64,000 nucleotides of DNA, taken from NCBI RefSeq assembly GCF_003970695.1, contig NZ_CP034570.1, positions 124,001-188,000 of the forward strand. The letters are read 5' to 3'. How positions within the stretch are numbered: position 1 is the first letter of the stretch; each line of letters opens with the position of its first letter. This DNA comes from Maribacter sp. MJ134 (GTDB taxonomy: Bacteria > Bacteroidota > Bacteroidia > Flavobacteriales > Flavobacteriaceae). The position numbers and the translations under genes are program-made. Positions 42,583 through 52,680 of the stretch are shown one piece after another. The notes under the pieces are model-generated. The model was given only the letters and a program-made list of their open reading frames with translations, searched no databases and was not told the DNA's origin.

Positions 42583-43347
42583 TTAGAATTTTCTTTTTTC
42601 CAGCCAAGCATCAAGAATGGCATTGAATTCCTTGGGATGCTCCATCATTGGGGCGTGGCCACATTCCTTGATCCAATAAAGTTCAGAGTCCGGTAGTAGC
42701 TCGTGAAACTCTTTTGCCACTTTTGGCGGTGTAACAGAGTCGTTTTCTCCCCAAATAATACAGGTAGGTGTATGCATTTTTGGTAAGTCCTTGCTCATAT
42801 TGTGCCGTATGGCGCTTTTGGCGATGGCCAATGTTTTAACCAGCTTCATGCGGTCGTTGACGGTTTCGAATACCTCGTCCACGATTTCTTTGGTGGCAAC
42901 GGCTGGGTCGTAAAAAACATCTTGTGCTTTTTTCTTAATAAATTCGTAGTCGCCACGTTTGGGATAACCGTCTCCCATAGCACTTTCATAAAGTCCGGAA
43001 CTTCCTGTGATTACCAAGGCTTTCACCATTTCAGGGAATAATTTGGTATGCAAGAGTCCAATATGGCCACCCAGGGAGTTGCCCAAGAGAATAACGTCCT
43101 TTAGTCCTTTGTACTCGATAAAGCGCTCAAGATATTTCGCAAAGTTTTTTACGTTGGTCTTGATCATCGGCATATCGTAGATGGGAAGTTCGGGAACTAG
43201 TACTTTGTAGCCTTTTTTGGGGAAATAGTCGGTAACCCCGTGAAAATTACTCAATCCGCCCATTAAACCATGCAGGATAATGATCGGGGTACCTTCGCCC
43301 TTCTCAATATACCTGAATTTTCCGTCCTTAATAATTTCGTCTTCCAT
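42583..43347 (-). CDS. Alpha/beta-fold hydrolase
   Basis: This 254-residue hydrolase has the oxyanion-hole segment HGLMGG (about 25-30), the nucleophile elbow GNSLGG (Ser at about 93), an Asp in the WGENDSVTPP loop (about 202) and the catalytic His in ECGHAPMMEHP (about 232). The cap region is helical. Family membership is secure, but the substrate is unknown (esterase, lipase or C-C hydrolase are all possible). It is the first gene of a two-gene operon with yihA. Confidence 0.87.
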   Translation of the reverse strand: MEDEIIKDGKFRYIEKGEGTPIIILHGLMGGLSNFHGVTDYFPKKGYKVLVPELPIYDMPMIKTNVKNFAKYLERFIEYKGLKDVILLGNSLGGHIGLLHTKLFPEMVKALVITGSSGLYESAMGDGYPKRGDYEFIKKKAQDVFYDPAVATKEIVDEVFETVNDRMKLVKTLAIAKSAIRHNMSKDLPKMHTPTCIIWGENDSVTPPKVAKEFHELLPDSELYWIKECGHAPMMEHPKEFNAILDAWLEKRKF

Positions 43348-43370
43348 TCAAAATGGTGCTGATATTTGCG

Positions 43371-43398
43371 CAAATATAGGCATTTCAATGCAATACAA
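43371..43398 (-). promoter_or_regulatory. Promoter for the hydrolase-yihA operon
   Basis: On the minus strand TTG (43398-43396) and TATATTTG (43378-43371) are separated by 17 bp, matching the Bacteroidota promoter. The predicted start lies about 18 bases before the hydrolase ATG at 43347. Confidence 0.65.
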
Positions 43399-43537
43399 TA
43401 ATAGGGCTTTATCTGCTAAGACAAAGCTTTTTCTTCATGGACACCTCACTTTAAATTTCAGCGGAAAGTGTTGTGCGAGGGCATAATTAGTGAGTTGAGG
43501 TCTAAAATTTGTCAAAAATTGTTTATTTTATTAACAA

Positions 43538-43567
43538 AGTGGATTTTTGTGGTAAAATGTGGTAATA
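43538..43567 (+). promoter_or_regulatory. MraZ operator: three 10-bp direct repeats
   Basis: AGTGGATTTT, TGTGGTAAAA and TGTGGTAATA follow one another exactly; the GTGG cores start at 43539, 43549 and 43559. MraZ proteins bind arrays of TGG-type repeats with 10-bp period in front of their own operon. The repeats lie 41-70 bp before mraZ and overlap the promoter region. Confidence 0.75.
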
Positions 43568-43582
43568 ATATTTATATATTTG
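43546..43582 (+). promoter_or_regulatory. Promoter of the dcw cluster
   Basis: TATATTTG (43575-43582) is a perfect -7 box, 25 bp before the mraZ start. TTTG (43546-43549) could be -33, but the spacing of 25 bp is long; a T-rich, GTGG-bearing stretch fills the region. The overlap with the MraZ repeats suggests repression. Confidence 0.6.
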
Positions 43583-43607
43583 AGTTATATAATAAAGACC
43601 AACAATT

Positions 43608-44081
43608 TTGGAAATCTATTTTTCAGGCGTTTTCAACTGCAAAGCTGATGCTAAGGGACGGGTAATGTTGCCGGTTTCCTTAAGGAATCAAATGGCGCCC
43701 ATGCTTAATGATGGCTTCTTTATTAAGAAATCCTACTACGATGAATGTCTGGAGTTTTATCCCGCCGAAGTTTGGAAGGCAGAAGTAAAAAAACTCAATG
43801 AACGCTTAGGGGACAGTAGAAAGGATAGGGATTTTAAAAGAAAATTTACTGCGGGTTTACGCAAGGTAGAGATTGATGCCACTGGCAGATTATTGATACC
43901 TAAGGATATTATTGGCCTAGTGGATATAAAGAAAGAAGTAACCCTTTCTCCCATGGATAACCACTTGGAGATATGGGACAAGGCTACGTATGATGGTGAG
44001 GTAGATTCTACGGCAGATGATAGGGAGCAATTGGCGTATGATGTAAAGTATGCTGAAAAACCAGGTGGCAATGTATCATAA
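43608..44081 (+). CDS. mraZ: Transcriptional regulator MraZ
   Basis: This 157-residue protein with two AbrB-like (SpoVT/MazE) halves starts with TTG (TTGGAAATC). The DAKGRVMLPVSLRN motif (about 12-25) and its second copy DATGRLLIPKDI (about 89-100) are the DxxGRxxxP elements that contact DNA. It represses or tunes the division/wall cluster through the repeats at 43538-43567. It is the first gene of the cluster and overlaps rsmH by 11 bp. Confidence 0.93.
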   Translation: MEIYFSGVFNCKADAKGRVMLPVSLRNQMAPMLNDGFFIKKSYYDECLEFYPAEVWKAEVKKLNERLGDSRKDRDFKRKFTAGLRKVEIDATGRLLIPKDIIGLVDIKKEVTLSPMDNHLEIWDKATYDGEVDSTADDREQLAYDVKYAEKPGGNVS

Positions 44082-44964
44082 TGCAGTGCTGCTGAAGCAG
44101 TCTGTAGATGGGTTGGCGGTGAAGGAAAATGGAGTGTATGTTGATGTAACTTTTGGTGGAGGAGGCCATTCCAAGGAGATATTGAAAAGATTGGGCGAAG
44201 ACGGAAAGTTATTCGCTTTTGACCAGGACGAGGACGCGCAGTCCAATGCCCTTGGCGATAGTAGGTTTGTTTTGATTGGGGAGAATTTTAGGTATATCAC
44301 CCAATTTTTAAAGTTCTATGGCATTCGGAAAGTAGATGGAATCTTGGCGGATTTTGGTGTTTCGTCCCATCAGTTCGATAAGGCGGAACGCGGTTTTTCA
44401 ACACGTTTTGATGCTGAGTTGGATATGCGTATGAGCAAGCGTAATAATTTGTCCGCTCATGATGTGGTGAACACCTATAGATATGACGATTTACGTGATG
44501 TGTTGTTCACCTATGGAGATTTACGTAACGCAAACGCGATGGCCAAAGTAATCATAGACAGCAGGTCGTTCGCGGAGATCAATACCACAGAGGAGCTGAA
44601 AACAGTGCTTAAGTCATTTTTGCCAGCGCACAAGAAGCATAAGATTTTGGCTCAGATCTATCAGGCGATACGTATTGAGGTAAATCAGGAGATCGCTGTA
44701 ATCAAGGAGTTTTTGAACCAAGTTCCCGGTCTTTTGGAAAAAGGAGGAAGATTAAGTGTTATCAGTTATCACTCTTTAGAAGACCGTTTGGTAAAACGAT
44801 TTATCAGGGCCGGACAGTTTGAAGGAGAGCCGGAAAAGGATTTTTATGGAAACATTAACGTCCCCCTAAAGAAAGTGGGTCCCTTGGTGGTTCCGTCGAA
44901 AGAAGAAATAAAAAATAACAATAGGGCGAGAAGTGCAAAGCTTAGAATTGCAGAGCGCATTTAA
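44071..44964 (+). CDS. rsmH: 16S rRNA (cytosine-1402-N4)-methyltransferase
   Basis: This SAM-dependent methyltransferase modifies C1402 of 16S rRNA. The VDVTFGGGGHSKEIL motif (about 21-35) is the SAM-binding signature, and VISYHSLEDRLVKRFI (about 230) is the family C-terminal block. I chose the ATG at 44071 (MYHNAVLLKQ), preceded by AGGTGG, over an in-frame ATG at 44050; it gives 297 residues, in line with the family. Confidence 0.93.
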   Translation: MYHNAVLLKQSVDGLAVKENGVYVDVTFGGGGHSKEILKRLGEDGKLFAFDQDEDAQSNALGDSRFVLIGENFRYITQFLKFYGIRKVDGILADFGVSSHQFDKAERGFSTRFDAELDMRMSKRNNLSAHDVVNTYRYDDLRDVLFTYGDLRNANAMAKVIIDSRSFAEINTTEELKTVLKSFLPAHKKHKILAQIYQAIRIEVNQEIAVIKEFLNQVPGLLEKGGRLSVISYHSLEDRLVKRFIRAGQFEGEPEKDFYGNINVPLKKVGPLVVPSKEEIKNNNRARSAKLRIAERI

Positions 44965-45002
44965 AAAGTATCGCTCTTATAAAGTAACTAGAATAGTACA
45001 AC

Positions 45003-45332
45003 ATGGTTAAGAAAGGTATACTGGACATTTTAAAAGGTAAGTTTTTGGTCAGCGGCGACGCTCCAAAGAATTGGCTGTTTATCATTTTCGCTTCTTTTTT
45101 GGCTGCGGTAATGATCAGTAGTTCGCACAGTGCCGATAAAAAAGTGCATCGAATAGCGGCATTAAACGAAGAAGTAAAGGAGTTGAAGAATGAATTTGTA
45201 GACGCGCGTTCAGACTTGCAACAATTAAAGTTAGAGTCTACGATTACGAGTACGGTAGAGGATAAAGGATTGTTTCCGTCAGAAACGCCACCACAAAAAA
45301 TTAGGGTAAAATCATTAAAGGATTCTGAATAA
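45003..45332 (+). CDS. FtsL-like division protein
   Basis: This 109-residue protein has an N-terminal cytoplasmic tail, one transmembrane helix (about 24-42; WLFIIFASFLAAVMISSS) and an extracytoplasmic coiled coil (about 50-80; VHRIAALNEEVKELKNEFVDARSDLQQLKLES). This topology and its place between rsmH and the division transpeptidase identify it as the FtsL-type partner of FtsQ and FtsW/FtsI in the divisome. The sequence itself is poorly conserved, as is usual. Confidence 0.85.
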   Translation: MVKKGILDILKGKFLVSGDAPKNWLFIIFASFLAAVMISSSHSADKKVHRIAALNEEVKELKNEFVDARSDLQQLKLESTITSTVEDKGLFPSETPPQKIRVKSLKDSE

Positions 45333-45334
45333 AG

Positions 45335-47341
45335 ATGCCAGCAACTGACAAAAGCATATTAAAGCGATTATATTTTGTAGCAGGAGGCCTTGTCCTTTTT
45401 GCTGCTGCCGTGCTATTTAAATTGGTTTCCATACAGGTTGTTGACGGTCAAAAGTATATAGCATTGGCCGAAACCAGGACCACCAAACTATTTACTATTG
45501 AGCCCAACCGCGGTAACCTTTATTCCGATGATGGTAGCCTTTTGGCAACGTCCGTCTCCAAATACACCATACGTTTTGACGCCGTTACGGTGAGTGATGA
45601 AGATTTTAAGGAGAACATAAAACCGCTGTCGGATGCCTTGGGAAAACTATTCGGAAAGACTTCCTCCCACTACCAGCAGGTGTTGCGCAAGGCCAAACAG
45701 AACAAGAACAGGTATGCGCTTATTGCCAGAAACTTGGATTATTCCGACTACATGGCCGTTAAGGATTTTCCGTTGTTCAATAAGGGTGCGTTCAAAGGCG
45801 GACTCATTATAGAACAAAAATCCAAAAGAGAACATCCCTTAGGTAAAATTGCCGAGCGTAGTGTTGGCTATGAGCGTGTAGATGAGAACGGTTACCGCAC
45901 CCGTGTAGGAATGGAGGGTGCCTTTAGTGAGTATTTAAGTGGTGTTGCCGGAAAAAGATGGAAGCAAAAGATTGCCAAAAACCAATGGAAGCCAACAGGT
46001 ACGGATAATATCATTGAGCCAAAAGATGGTTATGATGTGTATTCCACTATTGACATTAATATACAGGATATTGCGCACCATGCTTTGTTGGGGCAATTGG
46101 AGAAATATAAGGCAGACCACGGAACGGTCATCGTCATGGAAACCAAAACGGGTGAGGTCAAGGCAATTTCCAATTTAGGACAAACAAAAGAGGGCAAGTA
46201 CTATGAACGTCTCAATTATGCCATTGGGGAATCTCACGAGCCAGGTTCCACGTTTAAACTCATGAATTTAGTCGCAGCCCTAGAGGACAAAGTTGTTGAT
46301 ACCAGCACTGTCATAGATACGGAAAAAGGTTCTTGGAAAATTTACAGGCATCGAGTAAGGGATACCAAGCGCGGTGGTCATGGAGAGCTTTCCATTGCCG
46401 AGGCATTTGAGGTTTCTTCTAATGTAGCTTTCGCTAAGATGATTCATAACGGGTATAAGGATGACCCCGAGAAATATGTGAACAGGTTAATGAGTATGGG
46501 TATTCATAAAGAATTAGGACTTCCGGTAAAAGGAGAAGGTACTCCGGTTCTTCGATATCCGGGAGATAAAGGTTGGTCCGGTCTTTCCTTGGCGCAAATG
46601 GCCTATGGTTATGAGGTGTCGTTAACGCCGTTACAAACACTAGCTTTCTATAATGCCATTGCCAATAATGGAGAGCTTATTAAGCCAAGACTTCTTAAAG
46701 AGGTTAAAGAGTGGAACAAGACCATTGAAAAATTCGATAAAGAGGTGTTGAACCCGGCTATCTGTTCTCAGGAAACCGTACGTAAAGTACAGCAAATTTT
46801 GAAGAACGTAGTCGAGAAGAAGCACGGTACAGGTCACGGAATGTACTCCTCTAATTTCTCGATGGCCGGTAAAACAGGTACAACGCAGACCAATTATGTA
46901 TCTAAGGACAAGGATAAATATGAGTATATCTCATCTTTTGCGGGATATTTTCCTGCGGACAATCCAAAGTACTCCTGTATCGTAGTTATACATAAGCCGG
47001 ATAAAAGCGTAGGGTATTATGGTGCGGATGTTTCCGGCCCCGTGTTTAAGTCAGTAGCGCAAAAGGTGTACGCCACATCGCCGCTTATTGATGAGGTGAA
47101 TGTTGAAGAAGAGTTCAACACGGATTTAGATAAAGCGTATCAACGCTATTTCGCGAACGCCCAAAAAGAATATAATGAAATACCCAACCTTAAGGGGATG
47201 AGTGGTATGGACGCCGTTTCAATATTGGAAAACCTAGGCATTAAAGTAGAGGTTATCGGTAATGGAAGGGTAAGGCATCAATCCATATCTCAGGGAACGG
47301 ATATTAAAAAAGTTAAAAAAATAGTATTGCAACTTTCATGA
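45335..47341 (+). CDS. ftsI: Division-specific transpeptidase (class B PBP, FtsI-type) with PASTA domain
   Basis: This 668-residue penicillin-binding protein cross-links septal peptidoglycan. It has a transmembrane anchor (about 11-33), a dimerisation domain and a transpeptidase domain with SxxK at Ser305-Thr-Phe-Lys308, SSN in SSNVAFAK (about 350) and KTG in GKTGTTQ (Lys513). The C-terminal about 60 residues (IPNLKGMSGMDAVSILENLGIKVEV) form one PASTA domain, which E. coli FtsI lacks. It overlaps murE by 4 bp. Confidence 0.94.
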   Translation: MPATDKSILKRLYFVAGGLVLFAAAVLFKLVSIQVVDGQKYIALAETRTTKLFTIEPNRGNLYSDDGSLLATSVSKYTIRFDAVTVSDEDFKENIKPLSDALGKLFGKTSSHYQQVLRKAKQNKNRYALIARNLDYSDYMAVKDFPLFNKGAFKGGLIIEQKSKREHPLGKIAERSVGYERVDENGYRTRVGMEGAFSEYLSGVAGKRWKQKIAKNQWKPTGTDNIIEPKDGYDVYSTIDINIQDIAHHALLGQLEKYKADHGTVIVMETKTGEVKAISNLGQTKEGKYYERLNYAIGESHEPGSTFKLMNLVAALEDKVVDTSTVIDTEKGSWKIYRHRVRDTKRGGHGELSIAEAFEVSSNVAFAKMIHNGYKDDPEKYVNRLMSMGIHKELGLPVKGEGTPVLRYPGDKGWSGLSLAQMAYGYEVSLTPLQTLAFYNAIANNGELIKPRLLKEVKEWNKTIEKFDKEVLNPAICSQETVRKVQQILKNVVEKKHGTGHGMYSSNFSMAGKTGTTQTNYVSKDKDKYEYISSFAGYFPADNPKYSCIVVIHKPDKSVGYYGADVSGPVFKSVAQKVYATSPLIDEVNVEEEFNTDLDKAYQRYFANAQKEYNEIPNLKGMSGMDAVSILENLGIKVEVIGNGRVRHQSISQGTDIKKVKKIVLQLS

Positions 47342-48801
47342 AGCTTCTAAAAGACATATTATTTGGAGTTAGCCTAACAGCGGTCAGTGGCACTACAAAT
47401 TGTAGTGTCAATGCCGTTTGTTTTGATTCGCGCAAGGTCCAAATGGACGATGTCTTTGTGGCTATTAAAGGAACCATCACGGACGGACATAAGTATATTA
47501 GAAAAGCCATTGATTTAGGGGCAAAAGCTATTATCTGTGAGTCGCTTCCCGACGATTTGGTGAATGAAGTAACCTATGTAGAAGTAGCTAACGGAAACAG
47601 CGCCTTGGCCATAATGGCTTCCAATTACTATGATAACCCTTCCAAAAATTTAAAGTTGGTCGGTGTTACGGGCACCAATGGAAAAACAACCGTTTCTAGT
47701 CTCCTATATCAGCTGTTCAAGAAAGCAGGATACAAAGTGGGCTTGTTGTCTACCATAAAGATTATGGTCGATGATAAGGAGTACGATACAAGTCACACCA
47801 CTCCCGATGCATTGACGATAAACTATCACCTTCACCTTATGAACAGTGTTGGAGTGGAATTTTGCTTTATGGAAGTGAGTTCCCACGGAATACATCAGAA
47901 AAGAACGGAAGGTTTGGTCTTTGAGGGTGCTATTTTTACGAACCTATCCCATGACCATCTCGATTATCACAAAACATTTGCAGAATATCGGGACACCAAG
48001 AAAATACTGTTCGATAATCTGCCTAAGAAAGCTTTCGCCCTGACCAATATCGATGATAAGAATGGTTTGGTCATGTTGCAGAATACAAGAGCAAGAAAAA
48101 ACACCTATGCTTTAAAGAACTATGCGGATTACAGGGCTCAAATTTTAGAGAACCAATTTGATGGGCAGTTGCTTAAAGTGGATGATAACGAGTTGTGGAC
48201 CAAGCTAATCGGGCATTTTAATGCCTATAATATCCTGGCTATTTACGCAACGGCAGATTTGTTAGGCCTGGAAAGGTTGGAAACGCTACGCCTATTGAGT
48301 GAATTGGACAATGTAGATGGCCGATTCCAATATTATATATCGAAAAAGAAAATTACGGCTATAGTTGATTATGCCCATACGCCGGATGCTTTAAAAAATG
48401 TGCTTGAGACAATCAACACATTGAGGACTGGAAATGAAAACGTCATCACCGTTGTGGGGTGTGGTGGCGACAGAGACAGATCTAAGCGTCCGGTAATGGG
48501 CAATATCGCTTCCGAGATGAGCAACAAAATTATCTTTACATCGGACAACCCAAGAACCGAATCACCTACAGCTATTATATCGGAGATGGAGGCAGGAGTG
48601 GAGCCGCAAAACACTAAGAAGATTCTTTCCATAGAAAATAGGGAGCAGGCCATAAAAACAGCTTGCCAGCTTGCTGTGGATAACGATATTATTCTTGTTG
48701 CCGGCAAAGGTCATGAGACCTATCAGGAAACTAACGGGGAAAGAGTGGATTTCGATGATTTTAAAATGGTCAAAGACCTATTGAATCAGATGGACAAGTA
48801 A
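47338..48801 (+). CDS. murE: UDP-MurNAc-L-Ala-D-Glu:meso-DAP ligase MurE
   Basis: This 487-residue Mur ligase adds the third residue to the wall peptide. The ATP site is GVTGTNGKTTVSSLL (about 109-123). DNPRTE (about 404-409) is the motif of enzymes that use meso-diaminopimelate rather than lysine, so the wall is of the meso-DAP type. Length is typical. The gap of 120 bp before mraY has a weak hairpin (48871 region) with no T-tract, so the cluster probably reads through. Confidence 0.95.
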   Translation: MKLLKDILFGVSLTAVSGTTNCSVNAVCFDSRKVQMDDVFVAIKGTITDGHKYIRKAIDLGAKAIICESLPDDLVNEVTYVEVANGNSALAIMASNYYDNPSKNLKLVGVTGTNGKTTVSSLLYQLFKKAGYKVGLLSTIKIMVDDKEYDTSHTTPDALTINYHLHLMNSVGVEFCFMEVSSHGIHQKRTEGLVFEGAIFTNLSHDHLDYHKTFAEYRDTKKILFDNLPKKAFALTNIDDKNGLVMLQNTRARKNTYALKNYADYRAQILENQFDGQLLKVDDNELWTKLIGHFNAYNILAIYATADLLGLERLETLRLLSELDNVDGRFQYYISKKKITAIVDYAHTPDALKNVLETINTLRTGNENVITVVGCGGDRDRSKRPVMGNIASEMSNKIIFTSDNPRTESPTAIISEMEAGVEPQNTKKILSIENREQAIKTACQLAVDNDIILVAGKGHETYQETNGERVDFDDFKMVKDLLNQMDK

Positions 48802-48921
48802 TGCTGTGACAGCGTTTTTAGAAGTAATAAAGTAGTAAAAGATAATTGTAGAATTCAAAAATACAGGAAAGTCCATCTTTTTGATGTGGACTCGGTGATT
48901 GAATCAGAATTGAAATAAGAA

Positions 48922-50142
48922 ATGTTAACCTATTTGTTCGAATATTTAGAAAAAGAATACCAACTGCCTGGAGCAAGTCTGTTTCAGTTCAGTACGTTTC
49001 GTGCGGCAATGGCAATCTTATTCTCTTTAATCATCGCAACGGCATTTGGTAAACGCATCATTCTTTTTCTGCAAAGAAAACAAGTAGGGGAAACGATAAG
49101 GGATTTGGGCTTAGAAGGTCAAAAACAAAAAGCAGGTACGCCGACCATGGGAGGTGTCATTATAATTTTAGCCACTTTAATTCCTGTCTTATTATTCGCC
49201 AGGTTGGAGAATATATACATCATCCTTTTGATTTTTACCATGTTATGGATGGGTGTTATCGGCTTTGTGGATGACTATATAAAAGTATTTAAGAAAAACA
49301 AGGAGGGTTTAAAAGGAAGGTTCAAAGTTTTAGGGCAACTGGTACTGGGCTTAATTGTAGGCGCGGTATTATACTTTCATCCGGAAGTGACCATGAGAGA
49401 GCATAGTAAAACGATGATTACCGACCAATATACGGTAGAGGAAGTAAGGGGAGAAGAGGTCAAGTCTACCATGACAACAGTTCCTTTCTTTAAGAATAAT
49501 GAGTTTGATTATACCAATTTCATTGGCTGGGCCGGAGATGGTGCCAAAGATTACGCTTGGCTGGTTTTTATTCCTATCATCATTTTAATCGTAACGGCAG
49601 TGTCTAATGGAGCTAACCTTACGGACGGTATTGATGGTTTGGCAGCTGGGACCTCGGCCATTATCGTATTCACCTTAGGTGTTTTTGCACTCGTATCCGG
49701 TAATATTATTTTTTCCGACTATCTGGATATTATGTACATCCCCAGAGTGGGAGAACTATTAATATTCATAACGGCATTTGTTGGGGCCTTGGTAGGATTT
49801 CTTTGGTACAATACCTTTCCTGCCCAAGTATTTATGGGAGATACAGGGAGTCTGACCATTGGCGGCGTTATCGCGGTCATAGCCATTATCGTGAGAAAAG
49901 AGCTGTTGATTCCACTTATGTGCGGAATCTTCTTCGCGGAGTCTTTATCGGTAATGCTTCAGGTGGGATATTTTAAGTATACCAAGAAAAAATTAGGAGA
50001 GGGGAAAAGAATTTTTTTGATGTCGCCATTACATCATCACTATCAAAAGAAAGGATATCACGAGAGTAAGATTGTAACACGATTTTGGATTGTAGGAATT
50101 ATGTTGGCCATTGTGACTATTGTGACTTTAAAAGTGCGCTAA
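48922..50142 (+). CDS. mraY: Phospho-MurNAc-pentapeptide transferase MraY
   Basis: This 406-residue polytopic membrane enzyme with about ten helices makes lipid I from UDP-MurNAc-pentapeptide and undecaprenyl phosphate. Visible are GTPTMGGV (about 73-80), GFVDDYIK (about 115-122), [10 protein letters not shown] (about 233-242) and [12 protein letters not shown] (about 369-380). It is about 45 residues longer than E. coli MraY. The extra residues form a polar loop around 150-185 ([17 protein letters not shown]), a common insertion in Bacteroidota. Confidence 0.95.
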   Translation: MLTYLFEYLEKEYQLPGASLFQFSTFRAAMAILFSLIIATAFGKRIILFLQRKQVGETIRDLGLEGQKQKAGTPTMGGVIIILATLIPVLLFARLENIYIILLIFTMLWMGVIGFVDDYIKVFKKNKEGLKGRFKVLGQLVLGLIVGAVLYFHPEVTMREHSKTMITDQYTVEEVRGEEVKSTMTTVPFFKNNEFDYTNFIGWAGDGAKDYAWLVFIPIIILIVTAVSNGANLTDGIDGLAAGTSAIIVFTLGVFALVSGNIIFSDYLDIMYIPRVGELLIFITAFVGALVGFLWYNTFPAQVFMGDTGSLTIGGVIAVIAIIVRKELLIPLMCGIFFAESLSVMLQVGYFKYTKKKLGEGKRIFLMSPLHHHYQKKGYHESKIVTRFWIVGIMLAIVTIVTLKVR

Positions 50143-51477
50143 ATGAAATTTTTGGTAATCCTTGGAGGCGGAGAAAGTGGTGTAGGAACCGCCATTTTAG
50201 GAAAGAAAAAAGGATTTAAGGTTTTTGTCTCCGATAAGGGAACAATTCAAAAAAAATATAAAGACGTTCTTGAACATTTTGAAATTGATTGGGAAGAAGA
50301 GCAGCACACTGAGGCGCTAATCCTCAAGGCCGATGTGGTCATGAAAAGTCCTGGTATTCCGGATAGTGTTCCTTTGGTGCAAAACCTGTTAAGCCATAAC
50401 ATACCGGTTATTTCTGAGATAGAGTTCGCATCACAGTATACGGATGCTACGATTATAGGAATTACGGGCAGTAACGGGAAGACCACTACGACCATGTTGA
50501 CCAACCATCTCTTAAAAGGTGGGAACTTAAATGTGGGCATGGCGGGAAACATTGGCGATAGTTATGCCAAAATGGTCGCTGAAAATGATTTTGACTATTA
50601 CGTGTTGGAAATCAGCAGTTTTCAGTTAGATGGCGTAGTACGGTTTAGACCGCATATCGCGGTAATTACGAATATAACGCCAGACCATTTGGACCGGTAT
50701 GACTATAAGTTTGAAAACTATATCGCCTCTAAATTTAGAATAACGAAGAATCAAACGGAAGAGGATTATCTCATTTATGATGCAGATGACGAAGTAATTA
50801 CCAACTGGTTAAAAGACAACCCGATCAAATCAAAACGAATCCCTTTTTCATTGAAAAAAATGATAAAGGAGGGCGCATTTTTAGAGAACGAACAGATAAG
50901 AATAACAACAGATACTGACACTATAACGATTATGACAGACGCATTGGCACTGGAAGGGCAGCACAATTTAAAAAATTCCATGGCGGCAGCTACGATTGCC
51001 AAATTGGTAGGAATTCGTAAAGAAACCATACGAGAATGTATTTCTAATTTTCAAGGGGCACCGCATAGGTTAGAGAAGGTCCTTAAAATTCATCACGTAC
51101 AGTACATCAACGATTCCAAAGCAACGAACGTGAATGCTACATATTACGCGTTGGATAGTTTAAAGACCCCCACCGTTTGGATCGTGGGCGGCGTGGATAA
51201 AGGAAATCAATACAAAGAACTGATGCCGTTGGTGCGGGAAAAAGTGAAAGCAATCGTCTGTTTGGGTATGGATAATGAAAAGATAAAGGAAACGTTTGGC
51301 AATGTCGTGGATTTGGTCGTGGAGACCTTTGCCATGGAAGAGGCGGTAAAAGTAGCGTATAAAATTGCGGAAAGAGGGGATAGTGTTTTGCTTTCTCCGG
51401 CATGTGCCAGTTTTGATTTGTTCAAAAATTATGAGGACAGGGGAAATCAATTTAAGAATTGTGTAAAAAATCTATAA
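50143..51477 (+). CDS. murD: UDP-MurNAc-L-alanine:D-glutamate ligase MurD
   Basis: This 444-residue Mur ligase adds D-Glu to UDP-MurNAc-L-Ala. The P-loop GITGSNGKTTTTMLT (about 106-120), the NITPDHLDRY segment (about 178-187) and the C-terminal LSPACASFDLFKNYEDRG (about 411-428) are all conserved. It starts at the base directly after the mraY stop. Confidence 0.95.
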   Translation: MKFLVILGGGESGVGTAILGKKKGFKVFVSDKGTIQKKYKDVLEHFEIDWEEEQHTEALILKADVVMKSPGIPDSVPLVQNLLSHNIPVISEIEFASQYTDATIIGITGSNGKTTTTMLTNHLLKGGNLNVGMAGNIGDSYAKMVAENDFDYYVLEISSFQLDGVVRFRPHIAVITNITPDHLDRYDYKFENYIASKFRITKNQTEEDYLIYDADDEVITNWLKDNPIKSKRIPFSLKKMIKEGAFLENEQIRITTDTDTITIMTDALALEGQHNLKNSMAAATIAKLVGIRKETIRECISNFQGAPHRLEKVLKIHHVQYINDSKATNVNATYYALDSLKTPTVWIVGGVDKGNQYKELMPLVREKVKAIVCLGMDNEKIKETFGNVVDLVVETFAMEEAVKVAYKIAERGDSVLLSPACASFDLFKNYEDRGNQFKNCVKNL

Positions 51478-52680
51478 GTGTTAAGCGTATTAAGAAACAT
51501 AAATGGAGATAAAGCTATTTGGGCCGTTGCGGCACTTTTGGCCTTGTTTTCTTTTCTGCCGGTGTATAGTGCCAGTAGCAATTTGGTGTACGTGGTAGGT
51601 AATGGCACTACGGTAGGCCATTTGGTAAAACACGCTTTGCTACTATTTCTTGGTTTTGGTATTATTTACGGTGTACATAAGATTCCTACCCATTTTTTTA
51701 AGGGACTATCGCTCATTGCGCTGCCCATTGTACTGGTGCTCTTGATCTTTGTTTTAGCGCAGGGAACCTCTATCGGCGGAGCTAATGCCAGTCGGTGGAT
51801 AAGGATTCCTTTTGTGGGCTTTGGTTTTCAGCCTTCAAATTTGGCAGCGGTAGTGGTAATGATCTATGTGGCCCGCTATCTGTCTAAGATCAGGGATGTC
51901 AAAATAGGTTTTACGGAAAGTATATTACCCTTATGGGTTCCCGTGTTTTTAGTGGTTTTACTGATTTTACCTGCGAATTTTTCAACCGCGGGCATCATAT
52001 TTTCCATGGTTTTGATGTTGTGCTTTTTAGGCGGATATCCCGTAAAATATTTATTGGGAATAGTAGGTACGGGTCTTTTATGCTTAACGCTATTTATCCT
52101 TACGGCAAAGGCGGCGCCAGGTTTATTTCCCAATAGGGTGGATACCTGGATGAGCAGAATAGATAGTTTTTCCAATCCGGATGATGTCCAGGCCAACTAC
52201 CAGATTGAAAAAGCTAAAATAGCCATCGCCACGGGGGGTATCGTTGGTAAAGGGGCCGGGAAAAGTGTGCAAAAGAACTTTTTGCCCCAGAGCTCGTCAG
52301 ATTTTATATATGCCATTATTGTAGAGGAATATGGTTTGGTCGGAGGTTTCGCTTTAATGTTTTTTTACCTGTTCCTATTGTTTCGGATCGTGGTGGTTGC
52401 AAACGGGGCCGGCACCGTATTCAGTAAACTTTTGGTTTTAGGAGTTGGGTTGCCCATTGTTTTTCAGGCGCTAATAAATATGGCGGTGGCAGTAGAATTA
52501 TTTCCCGTTACGGGACAGAATTTACCATTGATAAGTAGCGGGGGTACCTCTAGCTGGATGACCTGTTTGGCCATTGGAATTATTCTTAGTGCAAGCAATA
52601 AAAGTATAGTTCAGGACAACAACAGTAACAAGCATTTTGATGAAAGTAACCCCTTAGAAGTATTAAGTGGGCAATTATAG
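51478..52680 (+). CDS. ftsW: Septal peptidoglycan polymerase FtsW
   Basis: This 400-residue SEDS-family membrane protein with about ten helices polymerises lipid II at the septum with the FtsI partner. The [21 protein letters not shown] segment (about 102-122), the central EEYGLVGG (about 283) and [22 protein letters not shown] (about 344-365) are the SEDS hallmarks. It starts with GTG directly after murD. It overlaps murG by 14 bp. Confidence 0.93.
   Translation: MLSVLRNINGDKAIWAVAALLALFSFLPVYSASSNLVYVVGNGTTVGHLVKHALLLFLGFGIIYGVHKIPTHFFKGLSLIALPIVLVLLIFVLAQGTSIGGANASRWIRIPFVGFGFQPSNLAAVVVMIYVARYLSKIRDVKIGFTESILPLWVPVFLVVLLILPANFSTAGIIFSMVLMLCFLGGYPVKYLLGIVGTGLLCLTLFILTAKAAPGLFPNRVDTWMSRIDSFSNPDDVQANYQIEKAKIAIATGGIVGKGAGKSVQKNFLPQSSSDFIYAIIVEEYGLVGGFALMFFYLFLLFRIVVVANGAGTVFSKLLVLGVGLPIVFQALINMAVAVELFPVTGQNLPLISSGGTSSWMTCLAIGIILSASNKSIVQDNNSNKHFDESNPLEVLSGQL

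Noticed and set aside
48871-48893. Terminator between murE and mraY
   Set aside because: The GTCCATC/GATGTGGAC hairpin is bulged and has no T-tract; the dcw cluster is expected to read through.
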